Shown piece after piece: positions 46,732 to 57,312 of a stretch of DNA of 64,000 nucleotides. The DNA comes from Stentor roeselii. Its lineage: Eukaryota; Ciliophora; Heterotrichea; Heterotrichida; Stentoridae. Location: NCBI GenBank assembly GCA_006503475.1, contig RSEH01000180.1, positions 1 through 64,000 of the forward strand. The letters are read 5' to 3'. The notes under the pieces are model-generated. The model did not search any database. It saw only the letters and a list, made by a program, of their open reading frames with translations, and was not told where the DNA came from. The stretch's first letter is position 1; every line of letters starts with the position of its first letter. Made by a program: the position numbers and the translations under genes.

Positions 46732-48102
46732 ATGGGTATCCAAGGTTTAATCCAGTTCATAAAGCCTCTTCTAAAAGACAAGCACATCTCTCAATACAAA
46801 GGTGAGCGTCTTGGTGTAGACACTTACGGATGGTACGATCCAATCAGGCTTCACAAAGCAATCTACGCATGCGGAAGAGAAATAGCGACAGGGAAATCAA
46901 CCCGAGTGTAACCAAAACATAGTCACATCAACTACGTCCTGAAGCGAGTGATGGACCTGAGACAATTCGGTGTAGAACTGGTCATGGTCTTTGACGGGGC
47001 ACCTATGCCATGCAAGAAGCAAACAGAAGACGACCGCAAGCAAAACCGCATTGAAAGTCTCGTAAAAGCTGAAGAACTCGACCGTCTAGGCAAGTCAAAA
47101 GAAGCAGAAAAGCTTTATTCAAGAGCAGTCGACGTGACTCCACAACTCGCAAAAGAAATCATTGAAGCACTTCAGTCTTACTCAGTGGAATGTATCGTTG
47201 CACCTTATGAAGCTGATGCTCAACTTGCTTATCTCTCGAAAATCGGGTACATCAGTGGAGTCATCAGTGAAGATTCGGATTTGATTGTCTTTGAAAGCTG
47301 TAAAATTTTGTATAAACTTGAACCTAGCGGAAATGTTAAAGAATTTTGCCAGAAAGACCTGCAGGATCATCCGGTTTATAATTTAAGGGACTGGTCACAT
47401 GATCGATTCATTCAAATGTGTGTCTTGTCCGGGTGTGACTATTTGAAATCAGTTAAAAGTATTGGGATTAAAACTGCTTATAAGTATGTCTCGCAAAATG
47501 TTAGCTTGCAGCAGATTATTTCGAAACTTAAAAGAGAAATTGGGAATGTTCCTAGTGATTATGAACAACAGTTCAATAAAGCGGTTTTTTCTTTTAAGTA
47601 TCATCAGGTGTTCTGCCCGATTAAGGGGAAAATGGTTAATTTGAATAGTCTGCCTGAGGATTGTGAAGTTAGTGACTTGCAGTTTTTAGGAGAAACTTAT
47701 TCACAGGAGATTATGATCGGGATTGCCAGAGGAAGACTAGACCCTTGTACCAAAGAGCCCTTCGACGAAAACCACAAGCGTAAAATGGACGAAATCTACC
47801 AACCAATAAAAAAGCAAATAAAAAAAGTCCAAGTCGCCGAAGAAATAAAAAGTCTAGTCCAAAGAATCCGAGTCGACAAAAAGACCACAACCAGCAAATA
47901 CTTCAACGAAGACGAAATCCTCGAAACCGAAGAAAAAACATTGATTCTAAGCGATTCTTTAAAAGCTCCATTTAAAGCTCCATATCTTTCATCAAACTTA
48001 CCAAAGCCCGAGTCCTCAGAATCCAATTCCCTTTCCTTCATCCAAACTTTAAACTTCGAGCAAATAGACCTGGTATCGATTTTCAATAAAGGAACTAATT
48101 AA
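46732..48102 (+). CDS. EXO1: Exonuclease 1 (Rad2/XPG family)
   Basis: Three exons (46732-46832, 46848-46907, 46923-48102) give about 446 residues. The N-terminus M-G-I-Q-G-L-I-Q-F-I-K and V-D-T-Y-G-W-L-H-K-A-I match EXO1 once a stop-free 15-nt intron is removed. The XPG-I motif Y-E-A-D-A-Q-L-A-Y-L, the acidic S-E-D-S-D-L and the C-G-C-D-Y-L-type loop (S-G-C-D-Y-L) with the H3TH segment I-G-I-K-T-A-Y-K-Y follow. EXO1 acts in mismatch repair and in resecting double-strand breaks. The C-terminal region is much shorter than in animals (about 850 residues), so MSH2/MLH1-binding sites may be missing or different. Confidence 0.93.
46833..46847 (+). other. 15-nt spliceosomal intron without a stop
   Basis: Reads GTACGATCCAATCAG, with A at position 10. 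It contains no in-frame stop. It was found because keeping it would insert five residues inside the conserved VDTYxWLHK block. Confidence 0.85.
46908..46922 (+). other. 15-nt spliceosomal intron
   Basis: Reads GTAACCAAAACATAG, with A at position 10. It splits a Val codon after two bases and removes a TAA. Splicing joins GKSTRV to HINYVLKRV. Confidence 0.9.
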
Positions 48103-48137
48103 CTTATTGTAAAATTTAAATTTTTCTGAATAATGTC

Positions 48138-49121
48138 ATGGTAAATATGAGCTGCTACAACCAAAAGTCGCTTGTCGTTGAGGAATTAAAAGCTTTGTTA
48201 TTCAACCTCGAGTCCGAGAACTCTGAACTTGAACAATCTCGCAACCAGCTCAAATCGCAGTACATGAACCGACCAGCTGAAGAGAAAAAAATCGTAAAAG
48301 ATGTCCTCTTCATTCACTCTGAGTTCGATTTCGGAGTGTCTCGAATCAAGGAAATGATTGACCAAATCACTCACATGCCTGAGGAAAAAATTACCAACAC
48401 AGCAAAAGCTCAAGAAATCGCTTCAGAACTGGTTAATATGCAGGTGGAACTAATAAAAAAACATGAAAATCTACAGAAACTACTGAATGCTCGACAAAAT
48501 TATCAGAAACTTGTGGAAGACTTGGAAGAAAAGATGAAGGGAAAAAGAGATCTGATTGAAAATGACAGGTTTGTTAAGACTGAGATTGAAAATTATGAAT
48601 ATGGAAATTTGTATAACAAGAAAATACGAGTTCTTAATAATGAAATCACCAGACTTAGGGCTTTACTCAATAGTCCTTTCCCTGGATTCAATGAATCTGC
48701 CTCTGAATCTTTAGATGGAAACGTTCTTCGATTGTCGACTGGACAGGCAACCATTCAATTGCAGGAAGTTTTAAAAGAAAATAAAAATATTGAGGAACAA
48801 CTTGGAAAAATCAACTCTCGCTTTGTTAGCAAGGAAAAATTTTTGGCTCTTAGCAGAGAGGTTGATGATAAGACGAGAAGAATTGAAGAGTTGAGAAAGG
48901 TTTTGGAAAATGTGCAGAAAGATGTTAATAGTTTGATGACTCCTAATAGCCCGAGAAGGAAAATCAGCTTTTTGAATACTCTTGTTGCAAGAAGGTCACC
49001 ACTTGGCTTTGGAGAGGCTCTCTCGCCTAGGAGTAAGCTGAAAAATAACACCTTGCTACAAAATATTGAAGAAAGTTTGAAGAGGGTTAAGTCGATAGCA
49101 TCACCTGTTCCGAAACAGTAG
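48138..49121 (+). CDS. Coiled-coil protein of unknown role
   Basis: The 327-residue product is almost wholly charged coiled coil (about 10-200 and 215-260), with a basic Ser/Pro-rich tail. No family is recognised. The start is uncertain. An ATG at 48133 opens a three-codon frame (ATG TCA TGG TAA) overlapping the ATG at 48138, and a third ATG at 48147 has the TAAAT context common here. If the leader is normal, the first would act as an upstream ORF. Confidence 0.7.
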   Translation: MVNMSCYNQKSLVVEELKALLFNLESENSELEQSRNQLKSQYMNRPAEEKKIVKDVLFIHSEFDFGVSRIKEMIDQITHMPEEKITNTAKAQEIASELVNMQVELIKKHENLQKLLNARQNYQKLVEDLEEKMKGKRDLIENDRFVKTEIENYEYGNLYNKKIRVLNNEITRLRALLNSPFPGFNESASESLDGNVLRLSTGQATIQLQEVLKENKNIEEQLGKINSRFVSKEKFLALSREVDDKTRRIEELRKVLENVQKDVNSLMTPNSPRRKISFLNTLVARRSPLGFGEALSPRSKLKNNTLLQNIEESLKRVKSIASPVPKQ

Positions 49122-49390
49122 GATATTTTAGTTTATTGAAATAGTGATAATTTAAGAATGGTTTTAGAAAATTGAATTATTTTGAATAGGGAAATTTTGG
49201 CTTACTAAACTAGATTTATTGAAGAAATATGAAGAACTACTGCTTGATTTTAGATGTTTTTTTAACAATTTAAGTATTTTTATTGAGTCAAAGTAATGTG
49301 TTTTAGTAGTTTTATTCTGAAAAGAGTTGAAATTAACATTAAAACACAAATGGTAACTCTCTAAATCTCAATAATCTTAACTAGAATAAA

Positions 49391-50744
49391 ATGGACTACC
49401 ACTCCCAGATATCCGAAATCATAGAACTCTTATCAAGCTACCGCAAAATAATCGACTCCCACGTGACAGCGATATATGTGATTGACTACTTTTCCGAAAT
49501 TCCCGACAGTTGGTACGAAAGTCTAGAAACTCTATCCTACAGCGACTTATTATCCTTTCCCGAAACCCTATTCAAAGTAATTAATCGATCAGATAAAAAA
49601 CCAAGAAGCCTTTTCCTTTTTCTCCAAATGTTTCCGTCTAAGTCCAAGTTACCCGAGTTACACTTCACAAGTTCCACTATCCCAAGTAGAGTCCTACGGA
49701 ATGAACCCAAAAAAGCTCCACGAAGCTCCTCGTCTTGTTTCTTACATCAAGTCCAAATCCGAGTCCCTTCAAGTAAAAAAGTCCATCGACATCGGTTCAG
49801 GTCAAGGATACCTTTCACATCTTCTCGTGACTCAAGGATCTTTAAAAGTTGTGGCAATAGAAGGAAACGAGCACAACACTCACGAATCTCAGAAAAGAAG
49901 TGAATTAATTCAAGAAAAACTAGGAATTAAAGGAGAATACGAGACTGTTTCTCGAATAGTCACAAAAGATAACATTTCTGAATTCACTCAAGAACCTTGC
50001 TTCTTAGTCGGACTTCATACTTGTGGAGATCTTGCCGCTGTTTGCTTGAAACTCTTTGTACATGACCCGCTGATTCGAGGAGTTTTTAACGTTGGGTGTT
50101 GTTATCATCATCTTAGTGAATTCGTACAACCTGAAGCGAGAGAAGGACTTGAAAAGTACCTGCAGAGTATTCGTGAAAGTTACAAAGGAAGAGACCTTGA
50201 TGAAACTGTCTGGGCCTCTGCAGAGACTGCAGGATTTCCTCTTTCTTCCTTCATTCAAAACAACTTCAAAGGGTTCTTCTTAGGACGACTGCCAAGAACA
50301 CTTGCAATCAGTGAACCTGTCAAGTTTCACTTAAAAGACCCTGGATTAACTTTCAGGAAATTTCAATATCGAGCAAGTTTTCAAGTCTTGCTTCATAAAA
50401 ACTTCCCACATATGACTGATGTTTACTCTGTGGGAAATAGAGTAAAAAATTTTGGAAGTTTCGCAGAATATGCATTTGAAGCTTTTTCTCGATTGAAGCT
50501 AGTTCATCAAATGACTGCTGAAGAAATTCAAGGATTTTATGATGAAAACTTCAGAAAATTTGAAAAAAAATCTGCGATTTTTTGGGTTGTTCGAAGTGCT
50601 TTAAGTGGACCGATTGAAAATTTGGTGATTTTAGACAGAGCTTTATATTTAATTGAAAATGGGCATCAAGCTGAGGTACTTTCGATATTTGACAAAAGTA
50701 TTTCTCCGAGAAATGTGGTGGTTTCGGGATTTCGAGGTAATTAG
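49391..50744 (+). CDS. METTL25/RRNAD1-like methyltransferase
   Basis: Two frames joined by one 16-nt intron give about 445 residues. The N-terminal part has D-Y-F-S-E-I-P-D-S-W-Y, typical of the family. Next come G-M-N-P-K-K-L-H-E, the AdoMet-binding I-D-I-G-S-G-Q-G-Y-L-S, then G-L-H-T-C-G-D-L and N-V-G-C-C-Y-H-H-L. These motifs are those of METTL25/METTL25B; a substrate is not firmly known to me. The splice site is not certain: 49671-49686 and 49642-49657 both restore the frame. The gene ends 7 nt from the stop of the converging gene. Confidence 0.85.
49671..49686 (+). other. Probable 16-nt intron (position uncertain)
   Basis: Reads GTTCCACTATCCCAAG. It shifts the frame by one and joins LHFT to IESYGMNPKK. 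The alternative GTCCAAGTTACCCGAG at 49642-49657 has A at position 10 but ends GAG. Confidence 0.5.
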
Positions 50745-50751
50745 TTACTAT

Positions 50752-51600
50752 TTACACATTTCCTTTCATTATTTTCAGAACTTCTGAAGATCTGCTGTGG
50801 TTTATCGACACTCTCGGCCTTGTTACTTTTTCTCTGTTGCTGGCTAATGAAGGGGACAAGAACCTGAAGTCAAATGAAGACCTTACCGCTTCTTTTTCTA
50901 GTATCGACGATAAAAAAATACTGCATTCGATACTCGGCTGGAGTTCTGCAGCCGATACATTCTTCGGAGAAGAGACTAAAGAATGAGCCACGCTTTGAAG
51001 CCGCCTTTTTTCCTTTTTCAAAATTTTCATTTCACTTTCTTTTTCTTTTAAATTCTCTTGAAGCTGTAAATTTTCTTTAGAAATAAGAGAAATTCTCTCT
51101 TCAGTCGTTTTGATATTTTTTTCAATATCTGCTATTTTTTTACCCATCTCGATTTTTACCTTGTTTTCATCGAATTTTTTAGGAATTTTCAAGAAAACAA
51201 GCTGATCCTCCAGTTTTTTTTTTAGTTTTTTGACTTGTTCGTCTTGATTTTCAAGTTGCTCAAGTTTCCATTTTTGATCCTGAATCTGAATTCGCAGCTC
51301 GTTCTGAATTTTTAGCTTTTTTCGGACCTGGCTTTCGTTTTGTTGAATAAGTTTTTCGTATTTTTCGTTTTCTATTGCAAGGTCGTACAAGTCGCAGTTG
51401 TTGAAAAGAGATTTGAATGTTAGAAGCTTCATGATTGAAACTTGGAGATTTGTGAGGAGTTGACTTGATGATTTACAGGAATGGTCTTTTACGGGCTTGG
51501 GTGGTAAGAATTCATTTGGCTCTTCAGTGGTTTGGTCTTCAAGGTGGATGAGGAGGTTGATAAGATAGTTTCTGATACTTGTATCTTTCTTTTCACTCAT
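50752..51600 (-). CDS. Coiled-coil protein of unknown role
   Basis: The 282-residue product has a short globular N-terminus, a coiled coil from about 75 to 210, and a Ser-rich tail with basic residues. No family is recognised. The start follows TTGCAAAA. Confidence 0.7.
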   Translation of the reverse strand: MSEKKDTSIRNYLINLLIHLEDQTTEEPNEFLPPKPVKDHSCKSSSQLLTNLQVSIMKLLTFKSLFNNCDLYDLAIENEKYEKLIQQNESQVRKKLKIQNELRIQIQDQKWKLEQLENQDEQVKKLKKKLEDQLVFLKIPKKFDENKVKIEMGKKIADIEKNIKTTEERISLISKENLQLQENLKEKESEMKILKKEKRRLQSVAHSLVSSPKNVSAAELQPSIECSIFLSSILEKEAVRSSFDFRFLSPSLASNREKVTRPRVSINHSRSSEVLKIMKGNV

Positions 51601-51715
51601 TTTTGCAAGTCATTTAATTCAATGAAAATAGAGACTAAAGAATTTTTTAATATAGTGAAAACCAGGTAAAACTAGAGATTTGAAAAATAATCAGTAATTA
51701 AATTACTTTCAACTA

Positions 51716-53824
51716 TTAGTCAATAATACTATTAACCATTATCGTCTCCCCAGCGCCATCTGCAGGAGCCTCTTCATAAAGATCAGGCATACTTCTTACT
51801 TCAAAAGTAACAGCAGGATTTGCATTAACATCTAAAGCGATTTCCCGATACTGCACTTTTCCAAAGTTCGTGCTAGAAACGCCTTTTTCAATAAACATTT
51901 CCTCCATTTTCTTCTTATCAATAGCTCTAGGAATCAAAATTTCCGAATTTTTAATCCAAGAGTGTTCAAGAGCTGCAAGAGGACCAAGTCTTTCCTCAGG
52001 TCTCTTATGAATGGCCTGGTTCAAAAAGCTTAGAGCGAAAGGAGTGAAAGCTTTCCAATACGGTTCATCAAAATTAAGACAAGCTTTCAAAGTCAAGTCA
52101 ATCAAGACTTTCTTATCCTTATGGTCAAAAGGCAGTCTTCCTCTGAGCAAGAGATAAGTGATGATCCCCACAGACCACAAGTCTGCCTTGAAGCTGTACC
52201 CGCCTTGACTTAGAACTTCAGGAGCCACGTAGCCTAAAGTCCCACAAGCGAGAAGTTGCACCTCATTTGGACCTGCTAGTTTAGAAAGGCCGAAATCTGC
52301 TAGTTTTATATTAGGAATGTCGGAATTGTCAGCAAGTAAAATGTTCTCAGGCTTTATATCTCGATGGAGAATGCCTAACTCGTGAAGATATATCACTGCA
52401 TCAAGCAGCTGCTTTATTATCTTGCTTGTTGCGTACTCAGAAAAAACTTTTCTTTTTTGGATTAATTCGAAAAGTTCTCCACCTTCGATGAGTTCCATGA
52501 CGATGAGAATGTGTTTTTTACTATCGAAGATTTCTTTGATTTTCACGATATTTGGGTGACTTACTATTTTCAAGATCTTGATTTCACTTGAAAGAAGTTC
52601 TTTTTCTAAAGCGGAAAGTTTTGACTTGTTGATAACCTTGACTGCCCATTTTTTGTAAGAAACGTGCTCAGTGCAGATATAAACATCGGAAAACTTACCC
52701 TGACCGATTTTTTCCCCGATGCTGAAAAATTCTTTAAATTTTTTATTGCCTGAGGCGATTTCGAGGTACTTGAGCCAGTCATCTCTTTCTTTTCTAGAAT
52801 CGCTCCAAAGCATGATTTCGCCGAAGTTGCTATTTGAATGAGTGATTTGAATGCCGAATTTGTTACTCACGTAGTAGTCCCCAATGATTTCAGCATAACA
52901 ACCTTCCATCATTATCAGCTGTTCAGGGTGTTTCGCGTTAAGACTCTCATAAAGAAGTAAAACTTTGTCTCTCAAGATGGCGAATCTCATCACAAGTTTA
53001 TCTCCAGTCTTCACGAAAAGTTCACCTGAAACCTGAGAGTTTGTAAAAGTTCTTCTTGGAGAAGGCGACGAAGTTTCTTCGAGGTTTTCACAGGACCAGA
53101 ACTTTTCATTGAAAGCTTCTTCGAAAAACCGAAATAACAGTGAAAAGTTCTTTAAAAGTTTTTGAAAGTCGGTAAAGGTTAGGACTTCTCCATCACCAAA
53201 AGAAGAAATAACGTTTTGTACCTCTTGTTTTAAAGTAAGTTCTTCAGAAGGTTGAACAACTGGCTTTACAACTGTTTTGCTTCGTCGACGTGCTGAGTGA
53301 GGATTACTTCTGATGGGACTGACAGGTGTCAAGTTGTTGTTTTCGTTTTTTTTAAATATGTCAGGTCCTAAAAGAACTCTCTAAATGAAAACTACGACAA
53401 CGAAGAGCTCTTTACTGTCAAGCACCAGGTCCTCTTTGAAGTCACAGATCTCAAAGATAGTCCTTTGTTTTTTTTCTAGATTTCCTTTGCAGTAACTGAC
53501 CATGCCATTCAAAAAACACTCAAAGTCAAGTAAGCCGTTCTTTTTCGTATCGAAATAATGAAAAAGTCGCTCTCCAAGAAGTCCCTACTTATTTTATACT
53601 GGAAACTGGTAAATAGACAGAAAAGTATCTTTAGTGATGCTTTCCCCCGTCGACTTTCGAACCAAATCATTGAATAAAAGCTGGAGCAAGACTGCCTCTT
53701 CTTTCGAAACTACCTAAAAAGTACCTTTCGACAACAGATACTTAGTAGCTGAAGACACTTTTCTACCTTTTTGATTAACTCTCACTGAAGATCCTGATTT
53801 CATTTTAGACGAGCAGATTCCCAT
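51716..53824 (-). CDS. Myristoylated EF-hand / PH-domain / CAMK-type protein kinase
   Basis: Four exons and three 15-nt introns give about 687 residues. The N-terminus Met-Gly-Ile-Cys-Ser-Ser is a strong myristoylation/palmitoylation signal. Two EF-hand-like loops lie near residues 82-93 (D-T-K-K-N-G, degenerate at its last position) and 118-129 (D-F-K-E-D, ending E). A PH domain follows at about 245-345, and a CAMK kinase at about 355-615 with G-Q-G-K-F-S-D-V, W-A-V-K, H-R-D-I-K-P-E-N, D-F-G-L-S and G-T-L-G-Y-V-A-P-E. Calcium and lipid inputs together suggest a membrane-tethered, Ca2+-responsive kinase. The part after residue 150 is open without splicing; the lipid and EF-hand parts appear only after splicing. 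Confidence 0.9.
53381..53395 (-). other. 15-nt spliceosomal intron (third of this gene)
   Basis: On the minus strand it reads GTAGTTTTCATTTAG, with A at position 10. It removes a TAG and joins KELFVV to RVLLGPD. Confidence 0.88.
53585..53599 (-). other. 15-nt spliceosomal intron (second of this gene)
   Basis: On the minus strand it reads GTATAAAATAAGTAG, with A at position 10. It removes a TAA and joins SIYQFP to GLLGERLF just before the first EF-hand. Confidence 0.88.
53710..53724 (-). other. 15-nt spliceosomal intron (first of this gene)
   Basis: On the minus strand it reads GTACTTTTTAGGTAG, with A at position 10. It joins KYLLSK to VSKEEAV; unspliced, the frame would meet a TAG. Confidence 0.88.
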
Positions 53825-53950
53825 TAGATATCTGTATAATACATTTAAAGACCTTCATTTAAACAGTCTCAAATGATTAAAAATAACCCTTCGTAAAATT
53901 TTCAAACCCTCATCCACCCTTCGACAGCCCTAGCAATGGACTGCAAATAA

Positions 53951-54511
53951 ATGGTGAAAGGAGACTCTTCGCTAGCGATGAAATTGAAGCAATTCTTGGT
54001 GGCCGGTCGTAAGTTGCCAAGCGAGACAGATCCAAACCCTGTGATATACAGGATGCGGATTTTCGCAAGTGACGAGATCAGAGCCAAGTCCCGCTTCTGG
54101 TACTTCGCAAAGAGACTTAACAAGGTGAAGTCAGCCCACGGCGAGATCGTGTCAGTGGAAGAAGTTCACGAGAAGAACACAAGTCATGTGAAGACTTACG
54201 GAATAACCATTCGATACGAGACAAGGAACGGCATCACCAATATGTACAGAGAGTTCAGAGACACCTCGCTTTGTGGAGCTGTCGGAAGGATGTACCAAGA
54301 CATGGCCGGCAGACACAGGGCTCGAGCAGAGACTATTCATATTGTCAGCACTCAAAAGCTCAACAAGGCCAGCGAAGTGAAGAGGTCCTACCCAGGACAG
54401 TTCTATAACTCTAAGATCAAGTTCCCATTGTTGCATGAAACTGTCAGAGCTCCGAACAAAGCACTTAGAAGCACTTTTGTATCGTCAAGGCCACTTACTA
54501 GGTCTCATTAA
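53951..54511 (+). CDS. RPL18A: Ribosomal protein eL20 (L18a)
   Basis: The 186-residue product matches eL20 over its length: V-A-G-R-K-L-P, Y-R-M-R-I-F-A, K-S-R-F-W-Y-F, G-E-I-V, T-Y-G-I-T-I-R-Y, N-M-Y-R-E-F-R-D, D-M-A-G-R-H-R-A-R-A and S-K-I-K-F-P-L are all family blocks. It is a large-subunit protein. The start at 53951 (after CAAATAA) gives ten residues more than the usual N-terminus; an ATG at 53981 is the other option. Its codon use is visibly richer in C- and G-ending codons than its neighbours, as expected for a highly expressed gene. Confidence 0.96.
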   Translation: MVKGDSSLAMKLKQFLVAGRKLPSETDPNPVIYRMRIFASDEIRAKSRFWYFAKRLNKVKSAHGEIVSVEEVHEKNTSHVKTYGITIRYETRNGITNMYREFRDTSLCGAVGRMYQDMAGRHRARAETIHIVSTQKLNKASEVKRSYPGQFYNSKIKFPLLHETVRAPNKALRSTFVSSRPLTRSH

Positions 54512-54537
54512 TAGTTAGGATTAAGGAGTTATACGAA

Positions 54538-55236
54538 TTAAGGAGACCTTCGAAATCGGGATAAGGGACCTCTTGGAAGGGAGGACGGGATTTGATATTG
54601 GAGTTTTAGGTGCGGGGAGTAAGTACCCGGACCGGGAGTCACTTGCTTTATTGAGGAGGGGATTTTTGGGTAAAAACTGAACTTTAGGGATGTTTCTAGA
54701 AGTCTTGGCTCGTAACTACCAGGACCTGGAGATTTTTTTATTAAGGGCTCGTGTCGCTTTGGGTAGAGTGAAAATGCTTTTGTGGAGGATAGACTTGGAA
54801 TGTTGTAGCTACCTGGCCCAGGTGACTCATTTGTCTGAAATTTCGATCTTCTAGACCCTCCAAATCCCCATTTGGGTCCAGTACTAGTTAACAAAGGTGT
54901 ATAAGTTCCAGGTCCAAGTTTTTCCCATCCTTCCAAAGTAGGTTTGATTCTAACAGGCGAAAATTTTGTACATACGACTCTGCTTCGAGGTAAAATATAA
55001 GTCCCAGGTCCTGGAGAGACCGTGTAAGATTTTTCTCTTAACTTTCCATAAAGACTGAACTTGGGACCTGATTGAGACGATGGAAGACTGTATTGCCCTG
55101 GTCCTGGGGAGTCTGTTAATGATATTTTATTGGGTTTCTTTTCAGATGAATTAAAAAGGCTCAGAGATGTGTCGACACTTTTACTTAAATTTGATCGAGG
55201 TTTCGAACTTTTGTCTGGAGTCACGTTTTTTTGCAT
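54538..55236 (-). CDS. ODF3/CIMAP-like protein with SHIPPO (P-G-P-G-x-Y) repeats
   Basis: The 232-residue product carries six P/L-G-P-G-x-Y motifs (P-G-P-G-Q-Y, P-G-P-G-T-Y, L-G-P-G-T-Y, P-G-P-G-S-Y twice, P-G-P-G-T-Y) spaced about 30-35 residues apart and linked by basic Ser/Lys segments. Animal relatives (ODF3/CIMAP, STPG) bind axonemal or sperm-tail microtubules, and several lie inside doublet microtubules. An axonemal or cortical microtubule role is likely here. It converges with the eL20 gene, 26 nt between stops. Confidence 0.9.
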   Translation of the reverse strand: MQKNVTPDKSSKPRSNLSKSVDTSLSLFNSSEKKPNKISLTDSPGPGQYSLPSSQSGPKFSLYGKLREKSYTVSPGPGTYILPRSRVVCTKFSPVRIKPTLEGWEKLGPGTYTPLLTSTGPKWGFGGSRRSKFQTNESPGPGSYNIPSLSSTKAFSLYPKRHEPLIKKSPGPGSYEPRLLETSLKFSFYPKIPSSIKQVTPGPGTYSPHLKLQYQIPSSLPRGPLSRFRRSP

Positions 55237-55483
55237 GGAAATTTTTTATTAAAAATGATTTTTCAGCTCAATATTTGAACTAGTTTAAGTTTCAATTACG
55301 AGAAATTATAAGAGGATCAATGAGTTTAGAGTAAAATATGATCTTATGTGTTATTTCAATATTAAAAATATATGTAGGCTTAATTGGATATTTTTATTTT
55401 CGGGTTTTTTTAGAAATTTAGTTGAGTTTTAAAATTTCGAAAGATTTCACTCAAAAATCATTAATTATCAATTACAATTATAA

Positions 55484-57310
55484 ATGGATTTAACACAAGT
55501 AAAAAATGCCAAAATCGTTCCGCTTGAGACTGATGATATTTTTCAACCAGACCTAGAAAGAAATGAAGTTATTCGAAAAGCTTTGACAACGATGAATAAA
55601 ACACGTGATGTAAGAAAAATTTAGCAAGCTATGAAACTTCGTGATTCGACAGAATACAGATCAGCTTGTTTAATAATATTTCCAGATGATCCATTCAAGA
55701 TGTACTGGGATATTGTGCTACTAGTTCTGATGGTTTATACAGTGACATTCACTCCATATCAAGTAGCCTTTATCGAAGAAAATAATATAGTCTTCGAAGT
55801 ATTAGACCATATAATCGATGCCCTCTTCATGTTAGACGTGGTCTTAAACTGTTTCATGGCCTATCATAACAAAGAAGAAGTATTAATCGTAAGCCACTGG
55901 CAAATATTAAAAAACTATGCAACATCCTGGATGTTATTCGACTTAGCCAGTTCATTTCCCTTTCAGCTAGTTTTCGAAGGCAAGGCCTGGGGAACTTTAA
56001 TCCGTTTAAGCAAGATTCCAAGACTTTATCGACTAGTCAAGATCTTCAAATTATTCAGACTCTTAAAAGTACTGAAAAATCGAAATAGTTTTCTTAGTTG
56101 TCTTGAATGTTTCTCAAAATTTTCAGTCGGCCTTGAAAGACTTGTTTATCTAATCCTTTCTTTTTTCATTATTTGTCATTTATTCGCCTGTTTTTTGTAT
56201 TTTGTGTCAAGTTTCGGCAGTGATAGCACAAATAACTGGGTTTACAAGTATGGAATTCAAGATGATAGTCTAGAGGAAAAGTATCTGGCGAGTGTCTATT
56301 GGACTGTCACTATTTTGTGCACTATTGGATATGGAGATATCACTGCTGCTTCCGATATTGAAAGGATCATGGTCGCTTTTGTGGAGCTGGGTGGAGTGAT
56401 TTTTTATTCTTATACTGTTGGCACTATCACATCTTTGATGGCTGAAATGGATAAAAAGCAGGCAAGTATTGACTCGAAAGTAGAAATTATTCAAGACTTG
56501 GCGCAGAAATATAGACTTGGATGGGTTTTTTATGAGAAAATAAAAAATTCGGTCATTTACAACCAGTCTTCACTTAATAGGGAACGAAATGAATTACTAG
56601 CCAACCTTCCAAAAAGACTAGCAATGCACTTAAGCATCATAATGAATGAATCTCTAATAAGAGAAAACAAATTCTTCGACCACAAAAACATAAAATTCAT
56701 CACAACAGTAATCGACTTCCTAAGACCAATGAAAGTAAACCCAAAAGAAATAATCTACAAGAAACACGAACCAACAGAAGACATTTACCTGATCAAATCC
56801 GGAGAAGTCCTAATTTTCGAGAACTTTTTCGACAAAATCATAGAAATCGAGGTGATTCACGAAGGAGACTTTTTCGGAGAAATCGAGGTATTTTTAAGTG
56901 AAGTTCGAGAATATTCAGCAAAAGCGACAAAATCTGGAATTCTTTTCACAATAAGTCGAGAAGAGCTCCTAGTCAACGTTTTATTCTTCTTCCAAGACCT
57001 GCAGTTGAAATTCATCGAGGACGCAAACAAAAGGAAGAAAATTCTAGACAAAAAAGTTGAACAACAAAGAAAAAAAAAGCCTTCAAGCAGTACAGAAGAG
57101 CAAGTAAAAGAGACTTACCCACAGTTATTAACTCCAAACATAAGAATCCTCAAATGCGAAACCGAAAACATAAGAAAAACATTAGCACCTACCTCAAAAG
57201 CATTGCTTGAAGAAAACGACGAGGTCTTGTTAGAAGTCTTGAAAGATGAAATCGATCGACTGAATCTTAGAATAGAAAGACTTGAAAGTGTTTTTAATAC
57301 AGAGTTATAA
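55484..57310 (+). CDS. Voltage-gated K+ channel with cyclic-nucleotide-binding domain
   Basis: Two exons (55484-55609 and 55625-57310) give about 603 residues. S1-S3 lie near 60-145. S4 is basic (L-Y-R-L-V-K-I-F-K-L-F-R-L-L-K). S5 is near 215-240. The pore has the selectivity sequence C-T-I-G-Y-G-D near 280. S6 and a C-linker lead to a CNBD at about 400-490 with F-F-G-E-I-E-V-F. This is the HCN/EAG/CNG-type layout; the GYGD filter points to K+ selectivity. The CNBD lacks the usual R-x-A at the phosphate site (it has E-Y-S-A-K-A), so direct nucleotide gating is doubtful. Confidence 0.92.
55610..55624 (+). other. 15-nt spliceosomal intron
   Basis: Reads GTAAGAAAAATTTAG, with A at position 10. 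It lies between codons and removes a TAG. Splicing adds 44 residues before the in-frame ATG at 55631, including a new start after ATTATAA. Confidence 0.88.
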
Positions 57311-57312
57311 AT

